Assembly (NCBI RefSeq): GCF_009765225.1
Contig: NZ_VMSF01000001.1
Location: 744,001 to 808,000, forward strand
DNA from: Leifsonia sp. AG29
GTDB lineage: Bacteria > Actinomycetota > Actinomycetes > Actinomycetales > Microbacteriaceae
Length of the DNA: 64,000 nt
Direction of reading: 5' to 3'
Position numbers and translations under genes: made by a program. How positions within the stretch are numbered: position 1 is the stretch's first letter; every line of letters begins with the position of its first letter. Positions 25,692 to 34,779 of the stretch are shown one piece after another. The notes beneath the pieces are model-generated. The model was not told the origin of the DNA and searched no databases. It worked only from the letters and a program-made list of their open reading frames with translations.

Positions 25692-26567
25692 TCAGGCGCT
25701 TCGGCCGGCCGCGCGCCGGAGGACGAGCGCGAGCCGGAGGCGCAGGCCCACCCGGAGCACCCAGCGCAGCGGCGCCTCCCAAGGGCGGTCGTAGCGCTTG
25801 CTCAGGTACCGGTAGGCGCTGTCGTGGTGGATCGTGACCATCTGGGCCGAGCGCTCAGAGGTCGAGTGGGCCCCCGAGTGCACAACGTTCGCGGCGGGGT
25901 CGTAGAGGTTCAGCCAGCCGGCGCGGCCGAAGCGCAGGCCGAGATCGACGTCCTCGAAGTACATGAAGTACCCGTCGTCGAAACCGCCGATGGCGTCGAA
26001 GGCGGAGCGCCGCACCATCAGGCAGGATCCCGACAGCCATCCCGACGGCCGCACCGACTCGTCGCCGGCGGTGTCGTGGTAGCGCTGGGTCCACGGATTG
26101 CTCGCCCAGATCGGCTGCAGGAGGCCGTGCCCGACGCCGGTGCGGAGCGAGGGCAGCCGACGCGCTGACGGGTACACCGTGCCGTCCTCGTTGAGTACGC
26201 GCGGTCCTGCTGCGGCGCCCCTCCGGTCGTGGTCGAGCAGGCGGACGAGCTCGCCGATCGTCCCGCGGGCGACTCGGACGTCGGGATTGGACACGAGGAC
26301 GTATTCGATGTCGGTGCCCAGAGTGCGGATGCCCGCGTTCATTCCCCCGCCGTAGCCGAGGTTGTCCGTCAGCTCGAGCAGCCGTGCGCCGTGGCGCTCG
26401 GCCGTAAGACGCAGCGCCTCGATGTCGCGGGTGCCGTTGTCGACCACGACGATCTCGGCGGTGTCGCCCGCATCCTCCCGGATGCTCCGGAGGAAGTCGT
26501 CGATCACAGCGTTCGAGTTGAAGGTGACCGTGACGACAGCCGTCCTGGGTCGTTCGGCGGAAGACAT
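25692..26567 (-). CDS. Family 2 glycosyltransferase, rhamnosyltransferase-like
   Basis: A 291-residue GT-A enzyme related to WbbL-type rhamnosyltransferases. AVVTVTFNSNAVIDDFLRS is the start of the fold, EIVVVDNGTRD the donor site, NLGYGGGMNAG a conserved loop and EYVLVSNPDVRVA the metal-binding segment. GWLSGSCLMVRRSAFDAIGG and YFEDVDLGLRFGRAGW carry the catalytic residues. Its location beside rmlA supports use of a dTDP-6-deoxyhexose. It is divergent from the reductase gene at 26668. Confidence 0.88.
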   Translation of the reverse strand: MSSAERPRTAVVTVTFNSNAVIDDFLRSIREDAGDTAEIVVVDNGTRDIEALRLTAERHGARLLELTDNLGYGGGMNAGIRTLGTDIEYVLVSNPDVRVARGTIGELVRLLDHDRRGAAAGPRVLNEDGTVYPSARRLPSLRTGVGHGLLQPIWASNPWTQRYHDTAGDESVRPSGWLSGSCLMVRRSAFDAIGGFDDGYFMYFEDVDLGLRFGRAGWLNLYDPAANVVHSGAHSTSERSAQMVTIHHDSAYRYLSKRYDRPWEAPLRWVLRVGLRLRLALVLRRAAGRSA

Positions 26568-26634
26568 CGTGACGAGTTTACCCGTGACCGGCGCCCGTGC
26601 GGTGCGCGTACAGGAGGGGTGCACCGGGGTTCCG

Positions 26635-26640
26635 TAGAAT
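26635..26640 (+). promoter_or_regulatory. Candidate -10 hexamer for the reductase gene
   Basis: TAGAAT lies 27 bases before ATG 26668. A GGAA ribosome binding site (26657-26660) lies between them, so this is an ordinary leadered transcript. No clear -35 box is visible. Confidence 0.4.
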
Positions 26641-26667
26641 AGGTGGCCGTGCGAAAGGAACGGTGCA

Positions 26668-27522
26668 ATGGCCGCTAAGAATGTGATCGTCACGGGAGCG
26701 GGCGGGTACGTCGGCAGGCATGTCGTCGTCGCGCTGCTCGACGCCGGCCACCGCGTGACGGCGGTCGTGCGTTCCGCGGCGCGGGCCGACCTCGACCCGC
26801 GGGCCGAGATCGTCGAGGCGGACATCCTCGCACCCGGGTTCAACGTGACCTCGCTCGCGGCCGAGCGTCCGGAGGTGCTCGTCCATCTCGCGTGGACCGA
26901 CGGCTTCGTGCACAACGCACCGTCGCACATGCTCAACCTGTCGGCCCACTACGCCCTGCTCGACGGCGCCGCCGACTGGGGAGTGGAGCGCATCGCCGGA
27001 CTCGGCACCATGCACGAGATCGGCTACTGGGAGGGGGCGATCGACGCGGACACCCCCACGAACCCCTCGACGCTGTACGGCATCTCCAAGGACGCCCTGC
27101 GGCGCGCGCTGTTCGCCACGGTCGCCAAGAAGACCGAGGTGGCGTGGCTGCGCTGCTACTACATCTTCGGCGACGACCGCCGGAACCACTCGATCTTCAC
27201 GCGCCTCCTCGAGGCCGTCGACGCGGGCAAGAGCGTCTTCCCGTTCACCACCGGCAAGAACCGGTACGACTTCATCGACGTGGCGGAACTCGGCCGGCAG
27301 ATCGCGGTCGCCGCGACGGCCGAGGGCGTCACCGGGACGATCAACTGCAGCACCGGGAACCCGGTGTCCCTGGCGGACCAGGTGGAGGCGTTCATCCGCG
27401 ACAACGACCTGCCGATCGAGCTGGAGTACGGAGCCTTCCCGGACCGCCCCTACGACTCGCCCGGTGTCTGGGGCGACGCCACGCGGATCCGCGAGCTGAT
27501 GGCGGTCGCCTCCGAGGCGTGA
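26668..27522 (+). CDS. NAD(P)-dependent sugar reductase/epimerase, candidate dTDP-4-keto-6-deoxyhexose reductase
   Basis: A 284-residue extended short-chain dehydrogenase. VIVTGAGGYVGRHVVVALLDAG is the cofactor-binding loop and YGISKDALRRAL holds the YxxxK catalytic pair. It is shorter than RmlB and of the length of RmlD-type 4-reductases, but lacks the usual RmlD N-terminus. Because rmlA, rmlB and rmlC are adjacent and no rmlD is seen in the window, it may reduce dTDP-4-keto-L-rhamnose, giving either rhamnose or 6-deoxy-L-talose. This is an inference from position; the stereochemistry cannot be read from the sequence. Confidence 0.75.
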   Translation: MAAKNVIVTGAGGYVGRHVVVALLDAGHRVTAVVRSAARADLDPRAEIVEADILAPGFNVTSLAAERPEVLVHLAWTDGFVHNAPSHMLNLSAHYALLDGAADWGVERIAGLGTMHEIGYWEGAIDADTPTNPSTLYGISKDALRRALFATVAKKTEVAWLRCYYIFGDDRRNHSIFTRLLEAVDAGKSVFPFTTGKNRYDFIDVAELGRQIAVAATAEGVTGTINCSTGNPVSLADQVEAFIRDNDLPIELEYGAFPDRPYDSPGVWGDATRIRELMAVASEA

Positions 27523-27532
27523 CCGGCTGCGC

Positions 27533-30121
27533 TCAGCCGAGGAGCCCGGTCAGAGCCCCGGTCGTCGCCACCCAGACCCGCGGGCTCAGGCCGTAGTAGG
27601 CCGCCAGCCAGTTCACCGCCGACTGGTCGGCGACGGGCTGCTTGTAGCCGCCCGAGATCAGGTAGATCTGCGACGACGCCCGCTCGCGCATGAACAGCGG
27701 AGCCATGTTCGTACCGGCGAGGGGGACTCCGGTCCACGTCTTGGTGCCGAGCGGGGTGAACGCGCCGGCGCCGCCGAAGTTGGCGGGGTTCACTTCCAGC
27801 CATCCCTCGTCGACCGACACGAAGGACCGTCCGTCACTGGTCAGCCGGAGGGGCAGTGTGACGCTGGCGCCCATGTTCTGGAGGGACTGGGGCTGGAGAC
27901 GCGTGGCGCCCGCGCCGACCTTCCCTGCTGCCGCCGGCGGGGAGACGATGAAGGCTCCTCCCTGGGTCGCCGCGACATACGTGCCGGAGCCGTTGGTGTA
28001 CACGCCGGCGGGCGTCACGGGCAGACCGATCGGGGCGCCCGAGATCGCACCGGCCGACAGGCTCGTGGTCGTGGTGGGGATCCAGTAGAGGGCGAGGACC
28101 GACGGATCCGGTGTCTCCCGGCGCTGGCCGCCCTGCATGAGCCAGATCGTCCCGTCCGGGAGCTTGACCAGGTCGGTCAGCGTGCCGGCGGCGGAGTAGT
28201 CGGAGAGCGCGCCGAGCGTCGTCGTCGGGACCTTGCCGCAGGCGCTGCCGTAGTTCGCCACCTGCGTGCAGTCGCGGAACTGGTACCGGTTGGTTCCGTC
28301 GAGCAGGTAGACGGTCTGAGTGCCGGCGATCCCGACGATGGTCCCCGCGGGCGGGTTGACACCGCGGAGCGCTCCGTCCGCCGCGTTCCAGACCGTCGGC
28401 GGCACGCCGAACGTCAGGGAGATCCAGGTCAGTGCGCTCTGATCGGCGACGGTCTGCTTGACCCCGCCGCTGATGAGATAGACCTGGGCGTTCGATCGCT
28501 CCTTGATGAAGAGAGCGGACTTCGCGGTCCCCACCAGGGGCACGCCCGTCCACGAGTTGGCCGGCAGCGACGTGAACGTCGAGGTCCCGAAGGTCGTGCC
28601 GTCCACCTCCAGCCAGCCACCGTCGACGGCGATGAAGAAGCGGCTGCTCGATGCCAGCCGCAGCGGCAGCGGACCCGAGGGGGACAGGCGCTGGAAGGAG
28701 GCGGGCTGCAGGGGGACTGCGCGCGTCGCGACGCCGCCCGCTGCGGCCGCGGCAGAAATCGAGTACGCGCCGCCGAACGTCGAAGCCGTGTAGTTGCCCT
28801 GACCGTCTGTGAACACCCCGGCGCCGACGACGGGCGGCCCCACCGGTGTGCTCGCGAGTGCGGAGTTCGACAGGCTGGTCGTCGTCGCAGGAACGCCGTA
28901 CGGAGCTAGCACCGAGGCGTCGGGCGTCTGCCTCCGCGTCCCGCTCTGCATGAACCATACGGAGGCGTCCGGCAGCTTCACGAGATCGGTGAGCGGACCG
29001 CCGTCGTTCAACTGGACGATCTGCGCGGCGGTGATGACGGGGAGGGTGGTGCAGTCGTACCCGAAGCTGGCCGCCTGACCGCAATCCCGGAAGCGGTAGC
29101 GCCGACCCTGATCGACGAGGAACACGCTGCCGTCACTGACGCGGATGGCCCGCTGCACGGGCGCACCGGCGTCCTGGTAGCTGTTGAACTGGGCCTGGGT
29201 CAGGTCGGTCACCGCACCCATGGTCGAGTACTGCGCGAGCAGATCGCTCGACGGGAACACGTAACGACGGTTGCCGCTGGTCAGGTAGACGGCGCTGGTC
29301 CCGCTCAGCCGAATGAGGCTCCCCGACTGGGTGGGCGACCCGAACCAGTCGCTCCACAGCCGCCAGAAGTTCCGGTTGCCGTAGGTCGAGCAGGAGTCGC
29401 CGGTGCCGTACAGGTTCGCGAGCGCTGCCGCATTCGGCTGGTACGGCGTGTAGTCGTACAGCCCGGCTGTCGCGTAACCCTGGATGTAGACCGACGAGCT
29501 GCCGCACGCCGAGTTGGGGTTGTAGAGGATCCGGTTCCAGGCGTTGGGCTGGTAGTTGAAAGAGGTGGGGCGCGCCCGGTACACCTGGAACTGCCGGGCT
29601 CCGTAGTAGAGCTGGTAGAAGAATCCGCCGTAAGCGGGGTTGCACGGTGCTGTGTCCGGACATGAGAAGCCCGTCGCGTGCAAGAAGGCGCCCTGAGTCG
29701 GAGCCGAGGAGGTGACGAGCCCCTGCTCCTTCTCGAGCAGCACGACCAGCGCCTTCTGGCTGATCCCGCACGCCGCGCCCACACGCGCGATGATGCTCGC
29801 CGCCGATTCCGAGGCCATCCCGCTGAACGGAGCGCAATATGCGTCTCCGGACATGCTCGGCGTTGCCTGCGTGTAGCTGTAGAGACACGCGTAGGTGGAC
29901 CGGCACACCGAGTTCTTGCTCACCAGGAAGCTCTGGACGTCGGACGCGGTCATCGCCGACCCGTTGTAGAAGTTCTGGTCGCTGACCAGGTACCCCGCGG
30001 AGAAGTCCGACGCGGAGGCGGCGTCGGCGGGAGGCGCGTCGCGCCCGTCGACGGCGACCAGGGTGCTGACCGCGGCCAAGGCCGCCAGCGCGATGGCGAT
30101 GACGCGCATCCGTGCTCTCAC
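27533..30121 (-). CDS. Secreted cell-wall protein with lysozyme-like N-terminus and two long repeats
   Basis: An 862-residue secreted protein. A signal peptide (VIAIALAALAAVSTLVAV, likely cleaved after ADAASA) is followed by a domain of about 240 residues with ASIIARVGAACGISQKALVV, LLEKEQGLV and GFFYQLYYGARQFQVY. This resembles the hemagglutinin/transglycosylase-like domain found in actinobacterial surface proteins; the Glu in EKEQGL could be catalytic. Residues of roughly 330-860 consist of two copies of a 250-residue unit, each with a YRFRDC/YQFRDC start, TDLVKLPD, a GGWLEV/EGWLEV segment and QVYLISGG/QIYLISGG. GTG 30121 has a GGGAGG site upstream; ATG 30109 is an alternative. It is the last gene after the Wzm/Wzt transporter, so it may act on the exported glycan or wall. 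Confidence 0.75.
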   Translation of the reverse strand: MRARMRVIAIALAALAAVSTLVAVDGRDAPPADAASASDFSAGYLVSDQNFYNGSAMTASDVQSFLVSKNSVCRSTYACLYSYTQATPSMSGDAYCAPFSGMASESAASIIARVGAACGISQKALVVLLEKEQGLVTSSAPTQGAFLHATGFSCPDTAPCNPAYGGFFYQLYYGARQFQVYRARPTSFNYQPNAWNRILYNPNSACGSSSVYIQGYATAGLYDYTPYQPNAAALANLYGTGDSCSTYGNRNFWRLWSDWFGSPTQSGSLIRLSGTSAVYLTSGNRRYVFPSSDLLAQYSTMGAVTDLTQAQFNSYQDAGAPVQRAIRVSDGSVFLVDQGRRYRFRDCGQAASFGYDCTTLPVITAAQIVQLNDGGPLTDLVKLPDASVWFMQSGTRRQTPDASVLAPYGVPATTTSLSNSALASTPVGPPVVGAGVFTDGQGNYTASTFGGAYSISAAAAAGGVATRAVPLQPASFQRLSPSGPLPLRLASSSRFFIAVDGGWLEVDGTTFGTSTFTSLPANSWTGVPLVGTAKSALFIKERSNAQVYLISGGVKQTVADQSALTWISLTFGVPPTVWNAADGALRGVNPPAGTIVGIAGTQTVYLLDGTNRYQFRDCTQVANYGSACGKVPTTTLGALSDYSAAGTLTDLVKLPDGTIWLMQGGQRRETPDPSVLALYWIPTTTTSLSAGAISGAPIGLPVTPAGVYTNGSGTYVAATQGGAFIVSPPAAAGKVGAGATRLQPQSLQNMGASVTLPLRLTSDGRSFVSVDEGWLEVNPANFGGAGAFTPLGTKTWTGVPLAGTNMAPLFMRERASSQIYLISGGYKQPVADQSAVNWLAAYYGLSPRVWVATTGALTGLLG

Positions 30122-30181
30122 CGCGGACGACCTCCCGGACCCATGCCCGTGCCTCCATATGGCACAGACGCTGGGTCGAAC

Positions 30182-31417
30182 CTATCGCACGGGTTCGTCC
30201 AGGCGGGACACCACGAGCGGGCGTGGCGGTTGCAGGTTGGCGAAGCGGCTGTTGAACGTCGTCACGCCGCCCGACTCGAAGGGATGGCCCGCGAGGACGT
30301 CGATGCGGATCGCCTTCTGCAGGGCGTCGTAGACGTGCGAGGCGTCCCCGTCCTGGATCGACGCGCTGACGTCGAAGGTGCCGGGACGCACCGGGAGGGC
30401 GGGGATGAGCACGTCGATCGTCCCGTCGCCCGGGCGGATGCTCTCGGCGACATAGCCCGAGTCGAGCGAGTGGTGACCCCAGACGAACACGCCGTCGCGG
30501 GTGTCCACGGAGACGCCGAAGGTCGGACGCGCGATCTCGGCCTCGGAATGGTAGTGGAGGCGGATCGTGACCTCGTCGCCCGTCTTGCTGGTACGGGTGT
30601 CGGTGCCGTCCACGAGCCACTCGATCTTCGTGATCATGGCCTCGCCGCTGCCGAACCGCACTCCGCCGGACTCGACGCGGCGGACGTGGTGCTCGGCGTC
30701 GGCGTAAGCGTCGACGATCGTCATGGCGTCGCCCACGTCCACCACCTTGCCGTTCCGCAGCCACGCGGCCGAGTCGCAGAAGGTCCGCATCTGCTCGATC
30801 GCGTGGCTGACCACCACGACCGTGCGGCCGGACGCCTTCAGCTCGGAGAACTTGTCCATGCACTTCTCCTGGAACTGGAGGTCGCCCACGGCGAGCACCT
30901 CGTCGACCAGGAGGATCTCGGGCTCGACATGGATCGAGACGGCGAAGCCGAGGCGGACGTACATGCCGCTCGAGTAGTTCTTCACCGGTTGATCGATGAA
31001 CCGCTCCACGCCGGCGAAGTCGACGATCGAGTCGAACTTCGAGTCGATCTCCTTCTTGGACATCCCGAGGATCGCGCCGTTCAGATAGACGTTCTCGCGG
31101 CCCGTGAGGTTGGGGTGGAAGCCGGATCCGACCTCGAGCATCGCCGCGATCCGTCCGTCCACGGCGATCGAGCCCCGGTCCGGTGTCAGGATGCGTGCGA
31201 TGCACTTGAGCAGCGTCGACTTCCCGGAACCGTTGTGCCCGAGGAGGCCGAAGGTGGTTCCGCGGGGGATCTCGAGGGAGACGTCGTCGAGCGCGAGGAA
31301 CTCCGAGTGCTTCCCGCGGCCCCCGGACAGCAGGGCGGCCTTCAGCGAACGGTTGCGGCCCTCATAGACCCGGAAGGCCTTGGACACGTCCCGGACGGAG
31401 ACGGCGATGTCGTTCAT
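30182..31417 (-). CDS. wzt: Polysaccharide ABC exporter ATP-binding protein with glycan-binding C-terminus
   Basis: A 411-residue ATPase that drives export of a lipid-linked polysaccharide through the Wzm permease. Walker A is GHNGSGKST (60-68), the signature is YSSGMYVRL (148-156) and Walker B is ILLVDEVLAVGD (168-179). About 150 further residues (260-411) form a beta-rich domain (VTIRLHYHSEAEIARPTFGVSV and a VFVWG segment) like the Wzt C-terminal carbohydrate-binding domain. In known systems this domain recognises a terminal modification that caps the chain. The start codon shares one base with the permease stop. Confidence 0.92.
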   Translation of the reverse strand: MNDIAVSVRDVSKAFRVYEGRNRSLKAALLSGGRGKHSEFLALDDVSLEIPRGTTFGLLGHNGSGKSTLLKCIARILTPDRGSIAVDGRIAAMLEVGSGFHPNLTGRENVYLNGAILGMSKKEIDSKFDSIVDFAGVERFIDQPVKNYSSGMYVRLGFAVSIHVEPEILLVDEVLAVGDLQFQEKCMDKFSELKASGRTVVVVSHAIEQMRTFCDSAAWLRNGKVVDVGDAMTIVDAYADAEHHVRRVESGGVRFGSGEAMITKIEWLVDGTDTRTSKTGDEVTIRLHYHSEAEIARPTFGVSVDTRDGVFVWGHHSLDSGYVAESIRPGDGTIDVLIPALPVRPGTFDVSASIQDGDASHVYDALQKAIRIDVLAGHPFESGGVTTFNSRFANLQPPRPLVVSRLDEPVR

Positions 31418-32283
31418 CAGAGCTCCTCCACGATTCTGGCCTGCTTCGCCCGGAAGACGAGACCGCCCACGACGAGCGCGCCGACACCCCAGAGTGCGCA
31501 GCTGATCCACACGTCGATCGGAGGCACGGCGTATCCGTAGACGATGGAACGGAACGCCTCGAGGAACTGCTCGGCCGGGTTCAGTCGGAAGATGAGCACG
31601 AGGGGGAGCGGCTCGCCGTTGATCGTGACGCCCGAGCGCTGGAGCGACGCCGCCGCGTTGGCGACCAGGGTGAGCGGGAAGAGCACGCCCGACGCGTACA
31701 TCCAGATCTGGCTCACCAGCCCCCAGAGGTGCTCGATGTCCCGGAACCAGACGACCGCGATCGAGAGCATCATGCCGACGCCGGCGCCGAACATGGCGGC
31801 GAACAGGATGAACGGGATCAGGAGGGGGATCCCGAGGAACACCGCGGGTCCGCCGACGAACGCCATGATCACGATCACCACGGCGATGTCGGTCGCGAAG
31901 GTCACCACTGTCGCGATCACGGCTGAGAGCACGAGGACGACGCGCGGGAAGTAGACCTTCTCGAGCAGGCCGGCGTTGGTCACGAGCGCCGACATCCCCG
32001 TTCCGATGGACCCCGAGATGAAGCTCCAGGCGACCACACCGACGGCGATCCACATCGGGAACGACTCGACGTGCGAGTTCTCGCCGACGGGCGCGGGGCT
32101 GGCGAAGATGATCCCGAAGATGACGCTGTAGACCGCGATGGTGACGAGCGGGCTGATCAGGGACCAGGTCCGCCCGAGCACCGTGCCGTTGTACTGCGCC
32201 CGGATCGAGCGCCTGGCGAGGTTCCAGGTCAGTGACGCCGCTCGCCGGAACTCGGCGGAGGGCAGACGTTCTGCGATGGTCAT
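31417..32283 (-). CDS. wzm: Polysaccharide ABC exporter permease
   Basis: A 288-residue ABC-2 type permease with six membrane helices. LARRSIRAQYNGTVLGRTWSLI is the amphipathic N-terminal motif of Wzm/TagG-type transporters, followed by helices around 35-60, 70-90, 120-150 and the C-terminal pair. ASGVLFPLTL and LNPAEQFLEAFRSIV match the family. It forms the channel for the ATPase encoded next. It lies 64 bases downstream of the SGNH-like gene on the same strand, within a seven-gene run. Confidence 0.92.
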   Translation of the reverse strand: MTIAERLPSAEFRRAASLTWNLARRSIRAQYNGTVLGRTWSLISPLVTIAVYSVIFGIIFASPAPVGENSHVESFPMWIAVGVVAWSFISGSIGTGMSALVTNAGLLEKVYFPRVVLVLSAVIATVVTFATDIAVVIVIMAFVGGPAVFLGIPLLIPFILFAAMFGAGVGMMLSIAVVWFRDIEHLWGLVSQIWMYASGVLFPLTLVANAAASLQRSGVTINGEPLPLVLIFRLNPAEQFLEAFRSIVYGYAVPPIDVWISCALWGVGALVVGGLVFRAKQARIVEEL

Positions 32284-32347
32284 GTCGACTCCAATGGATG
32301 CCGGGCCGCGCGCCGCTGACCGGGACGCGTTCCGCCCTTCGATCCGT

Positions 32348-33556
32348 TCACTTCGTGGCCGGCGGGAAGTTGAGGTGCCGCTCCGCCACCTGCAGGATCA
32401 CCACGTCCGGGTGATGTTGGGCGACGAGCTTCGGGATGTCCGGCAGGCCGCCGGGAACGGTCATGTCGAAGTTGTGCCGCACCTGCCAGGTCTGCGCGAA
32501 CTCCTGCTGCACCGGAATCGAGAGGCTGTTCCCCATGGAATCCCGGACGAAGAGCGCCGACTTGTCCGTGGCTGCGCCCGCGGTCGTGGTCGACGCGGGC
32601 AGCAGGCTCATGTCGGTCGCCTGATCGCCCGGCACGAAGCTCGAGGTGCCGTCGGACTTCGTCAGCGTGACGGGCTTCAGGGCGGGCTCGTAGTTCGGAG
32701 TCGTCCAGTCCGGGACCGGGCTGGTGATGTTGAACGGCGCGAACTCGTTGTTCTTGTCGCTCGTGGTCACACCGTTCATCGCCGGGACCGTGAGCGTGCC
32801 GAGCGCGGAGGTCGTGGTGTTGATGCAGTCGGTGATCGACTTCCAGCCGACGTAGGCGCCGTAGTCGGTCCAGTGGCTGTTCACCCGGCTGTAGACCGGG
32901 GTCGTCTTCGACGCGTCGCGGAGCGGCGTCCGGATGTCGATGATCGGCAGATCCGGGTACTGGTGCAGCAACTGGTCGAGCGGGCCGGAGCCGCGGATGG
33001 ACTGCGCCCAGTCGGGCAGCTCCTGCGGGTACACGTCCCACTTGGCCGGGGTCACGACGATGTAGAAGGGGATGTTCTGCGCGGCCAGCTCGTCGCGGAG
33101 CGACGCGAGGTAGGCGTGCCAGGTCTTCGCCTCGTCGACGGAGAGCGTGCGCCGGCCGACGGCCTGCGAGAAGTTCATCGCCTGGATGTCGTTCCAGAAG
33201 ACGTAGCCGTTCTTGCCGAGGACGTAGTCCTTGCTGAGGTCGCTCTTGTGGGCGTCCCACACCGACTCCGCCTTGTCGGCCTTCCCGGTGAGCCAGAGCT
33301 GCTGGGCGGGAGGCGTGACAGCGGGACGGCAGCTCGCCGGCAGAGCGTGGGACACCGTCGACACGGGACCGCTGACCGCGGCCGGGGTCGCCGGAACGGG
33401 AGGGGTGTTCTCGATGTGCTTCTTGACGACGTAGCCCGTTCCCGCGGCCACGGCGGACAGCACGAAGAGGATGACGAGCGGCACGTAGTACAGGCGCCCC
33501 CACCGGCGGACCGACTTCTTGGCCTGCTGGTCCGGGGGCAGCTCGCGGAGGCTCAC
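32348..33556 (-). CDS. AlgX/AlgJ-like SGNH hydrolase-fold O-acetyltransferase
   Basis: A 402-residue protein with one membrane helix (about residues 24-45) and an extracytoplasmic SGNH-like domain. KNGYVFWNDIQAMN is the usual entry, FYIVVTPAKWDVYP follows, VNSHWTDYGAY holds the Asp/His part of the triad, and ALFVRDSMGNSL presents the likely nucleophilic Ser. This pattern resembles AlgX/AlgJ enzymes that acetylate polysaccharides outside the membrane. Its GTG start overlaps the stop of the membrane acyltransferase by four bases (GTGA), suggesting that the two proteins form a relay. Sugar target unknown. Confidence 0.8.
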   Translation of the reverse strand: MSLRELPPDQQAKKSVRRWGRLYYVPLVILFVLSAVAAGTGYVVKKHIENTPPVPATPAAVSGPVSTVSHALPASCRPAVTPPAQQLWLTGKADKAESVWDAHKSDLSKDYVLGKNGYVFWNDIQAMNFSQAVGRRTLSVDEAKTWHAYLASLRDELAAQNIPFYIVVTPAKWDVYPQELPDWAQSIRGSGPLDQLLHQYPDLPIIDIRTPLRDASKTTPVYSRVNSHWTDYGAYVGWKSITDCINTTTSALGTLTVPAMNGVTTSDKNNEFAPFNITSPVPDWTTPNYEPALKPVTLTKSDGTSSFVPGDQATDMSLLPASTTTAGAATDKSALFVRDSMGNSLSIPVQQEFAQTWQVRHNFDMTVPGGLPDIPKLVAQHHPDVVILQVAERHLNFPPATK

Positions 33557-34779
33557 TGGGCCGCCTCCCCGCTGCTCTTGGACTCGCGGAGCGTCGCCGC
33601 GAAGCTCGTGGACGAGTAGACCGGGTCGACCCAGCGCCGCTTCAACCGGAGGCTCACCGGTGCCCAGCGGTCGAGCACCCACTGGAGCGGCGCGGGCGTC
33701 CAGTTCTTGAGGCTCATGGCGGGCTTCTCGATCAGGTGCCAGCTGATGAAGGCCAGCAGGTGGCACGCGACGATGACCACGAGGTGGTAGGGCAGCCAGC
33801 CGGCCTTCTGGAGGCCGAAGTAGGCCACGAGCGTCATCACGGGCCAGCCGAAGATGTAGATGCCGTACGAGAGGTCGCCGTACTTCTCCCAGTGGTTGAG
33901 CTTGGTGGCACGGACCGCGATCCACATGAGGAAGTAGCAGAACGCGTACTGGCCGTACGCGAGCCAACCGCCGACCGCGTACGTGGCGAGGCCGACCAGG
34001 ATCGCCCCGATGGCCAGCCGATCGTCCATGGGTATCTTCTTCGGGAACAGCGCGAACAGCATTCCGAACGCGAACGGCCCGAGGAACAGCAGGTTGTAGA
34101 TGTTCTGGAAGGAGGGGACGACGTGGGCCAGCTGACCGACGTAAGCCCACTGGAGGGTCGAGAGGACCAGGATCGCGATCGCGACGCTCCCGGCCAGCCA
34201 GCGGTGCGCGAGCACGCCGAAGAGGCCGAGCACCCCCACGAGGATGTACGCGCGGAACTCGTACATGAGCGTCCAGGCCGACCCGTTCCAGTCGTATCCG
34301 CCGTGCAGCTGCGCGTACGGCAGCTCGGAGCCCATCCCGCCGATGTTCCGCTGGGTGAGCACCAGGGTGAAGTTGTTCCAGAAGTAGGTCAGCGGCGAGT
34401 CATGGGTGGTCGTGAAGTACCCGCCGATCGACCCCTTCTCCTGAATCCACGCGATGGGTCCGAACACGAAAGCCACGGTGAGGAGCGAGAGCCACCACGC
34501 CGGGAAGATCCTCAGGAAGCGTCGCCAGAAGTAGCGCAGGGTACTCGAGCGGCCCATGCGGCTCTGGGTGATCAGAAAACCCGAGAAGAAGAAGAAGCCG
34601 GTGACCGCCACGCCGCCCAGGGACTGCTCGTGGCTGATCTGGGTCCCGAGGTCCTCGCCTCCGTAGAACCCGCCCAGGGGGCCGGCGTGGGAGAAGATGA
34701 CGAGGAAGGCCATCAGCCACCGGAGGAATCCGATGGAATTGGCGCGCGGATTGAAGACCTCCGCCAGACTCTTCGGCAC
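33553..34779 (-). CDS. Acyltransferase family 3 membrane protein
   Basis: A 408-residue membrane acyltransferase with about ten helices. NSIGFLRWLMAFLVIFSHA has the conserved Arg and His of the family, VTGFFFFSGFLITQSRM is the second block and YFWRRFLRIFPAWW the basic loop. It would move an acyl group, probably acetyl from acetyl-CoA, across the membrane to sugars. The partner is likely the SGNH-like protein coupled downstream. The GTG start shares one base with the stop of the RgpF-like gene. Confidence 0.87.
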   Translation of the reverse strand: MPKSLAEVFNPRANSIGFLRWLMAFLVIFSHAGPLGGFYGGEDLGTQISHEQSLGGVAVTGFFFFSGFLITQSRMGRSSTLRYFWRRFLRIFPAWWLSLLTVAFVFGPIAWIQEKGSIGGYFTTTHDSPLTYFWNNFTLVLTQRNIGGMGSELPYAQLHGGYDWNGSAWTLMYEFRAYILVGVLGLFGVLAHRWLAGSVAIAILVLSTLQWAYVGQLAHVVPSFQNIYNLLFLGPFAFGMLFALFPKKIPMDDRLAIGAILVGLATYAVGGWLAYGQYAFCYFLMWIAVRATKLNHWEKYGDLSYGIYIFGWPVMTLVAYFGLQKAGWLPYHLVVIVACHLLAFISWHLIEKPAMSLKNWTPAPLQWVLDRWAPVSLRLKRRWVDPVYSSTSFAATLRESKSSGEAAQ

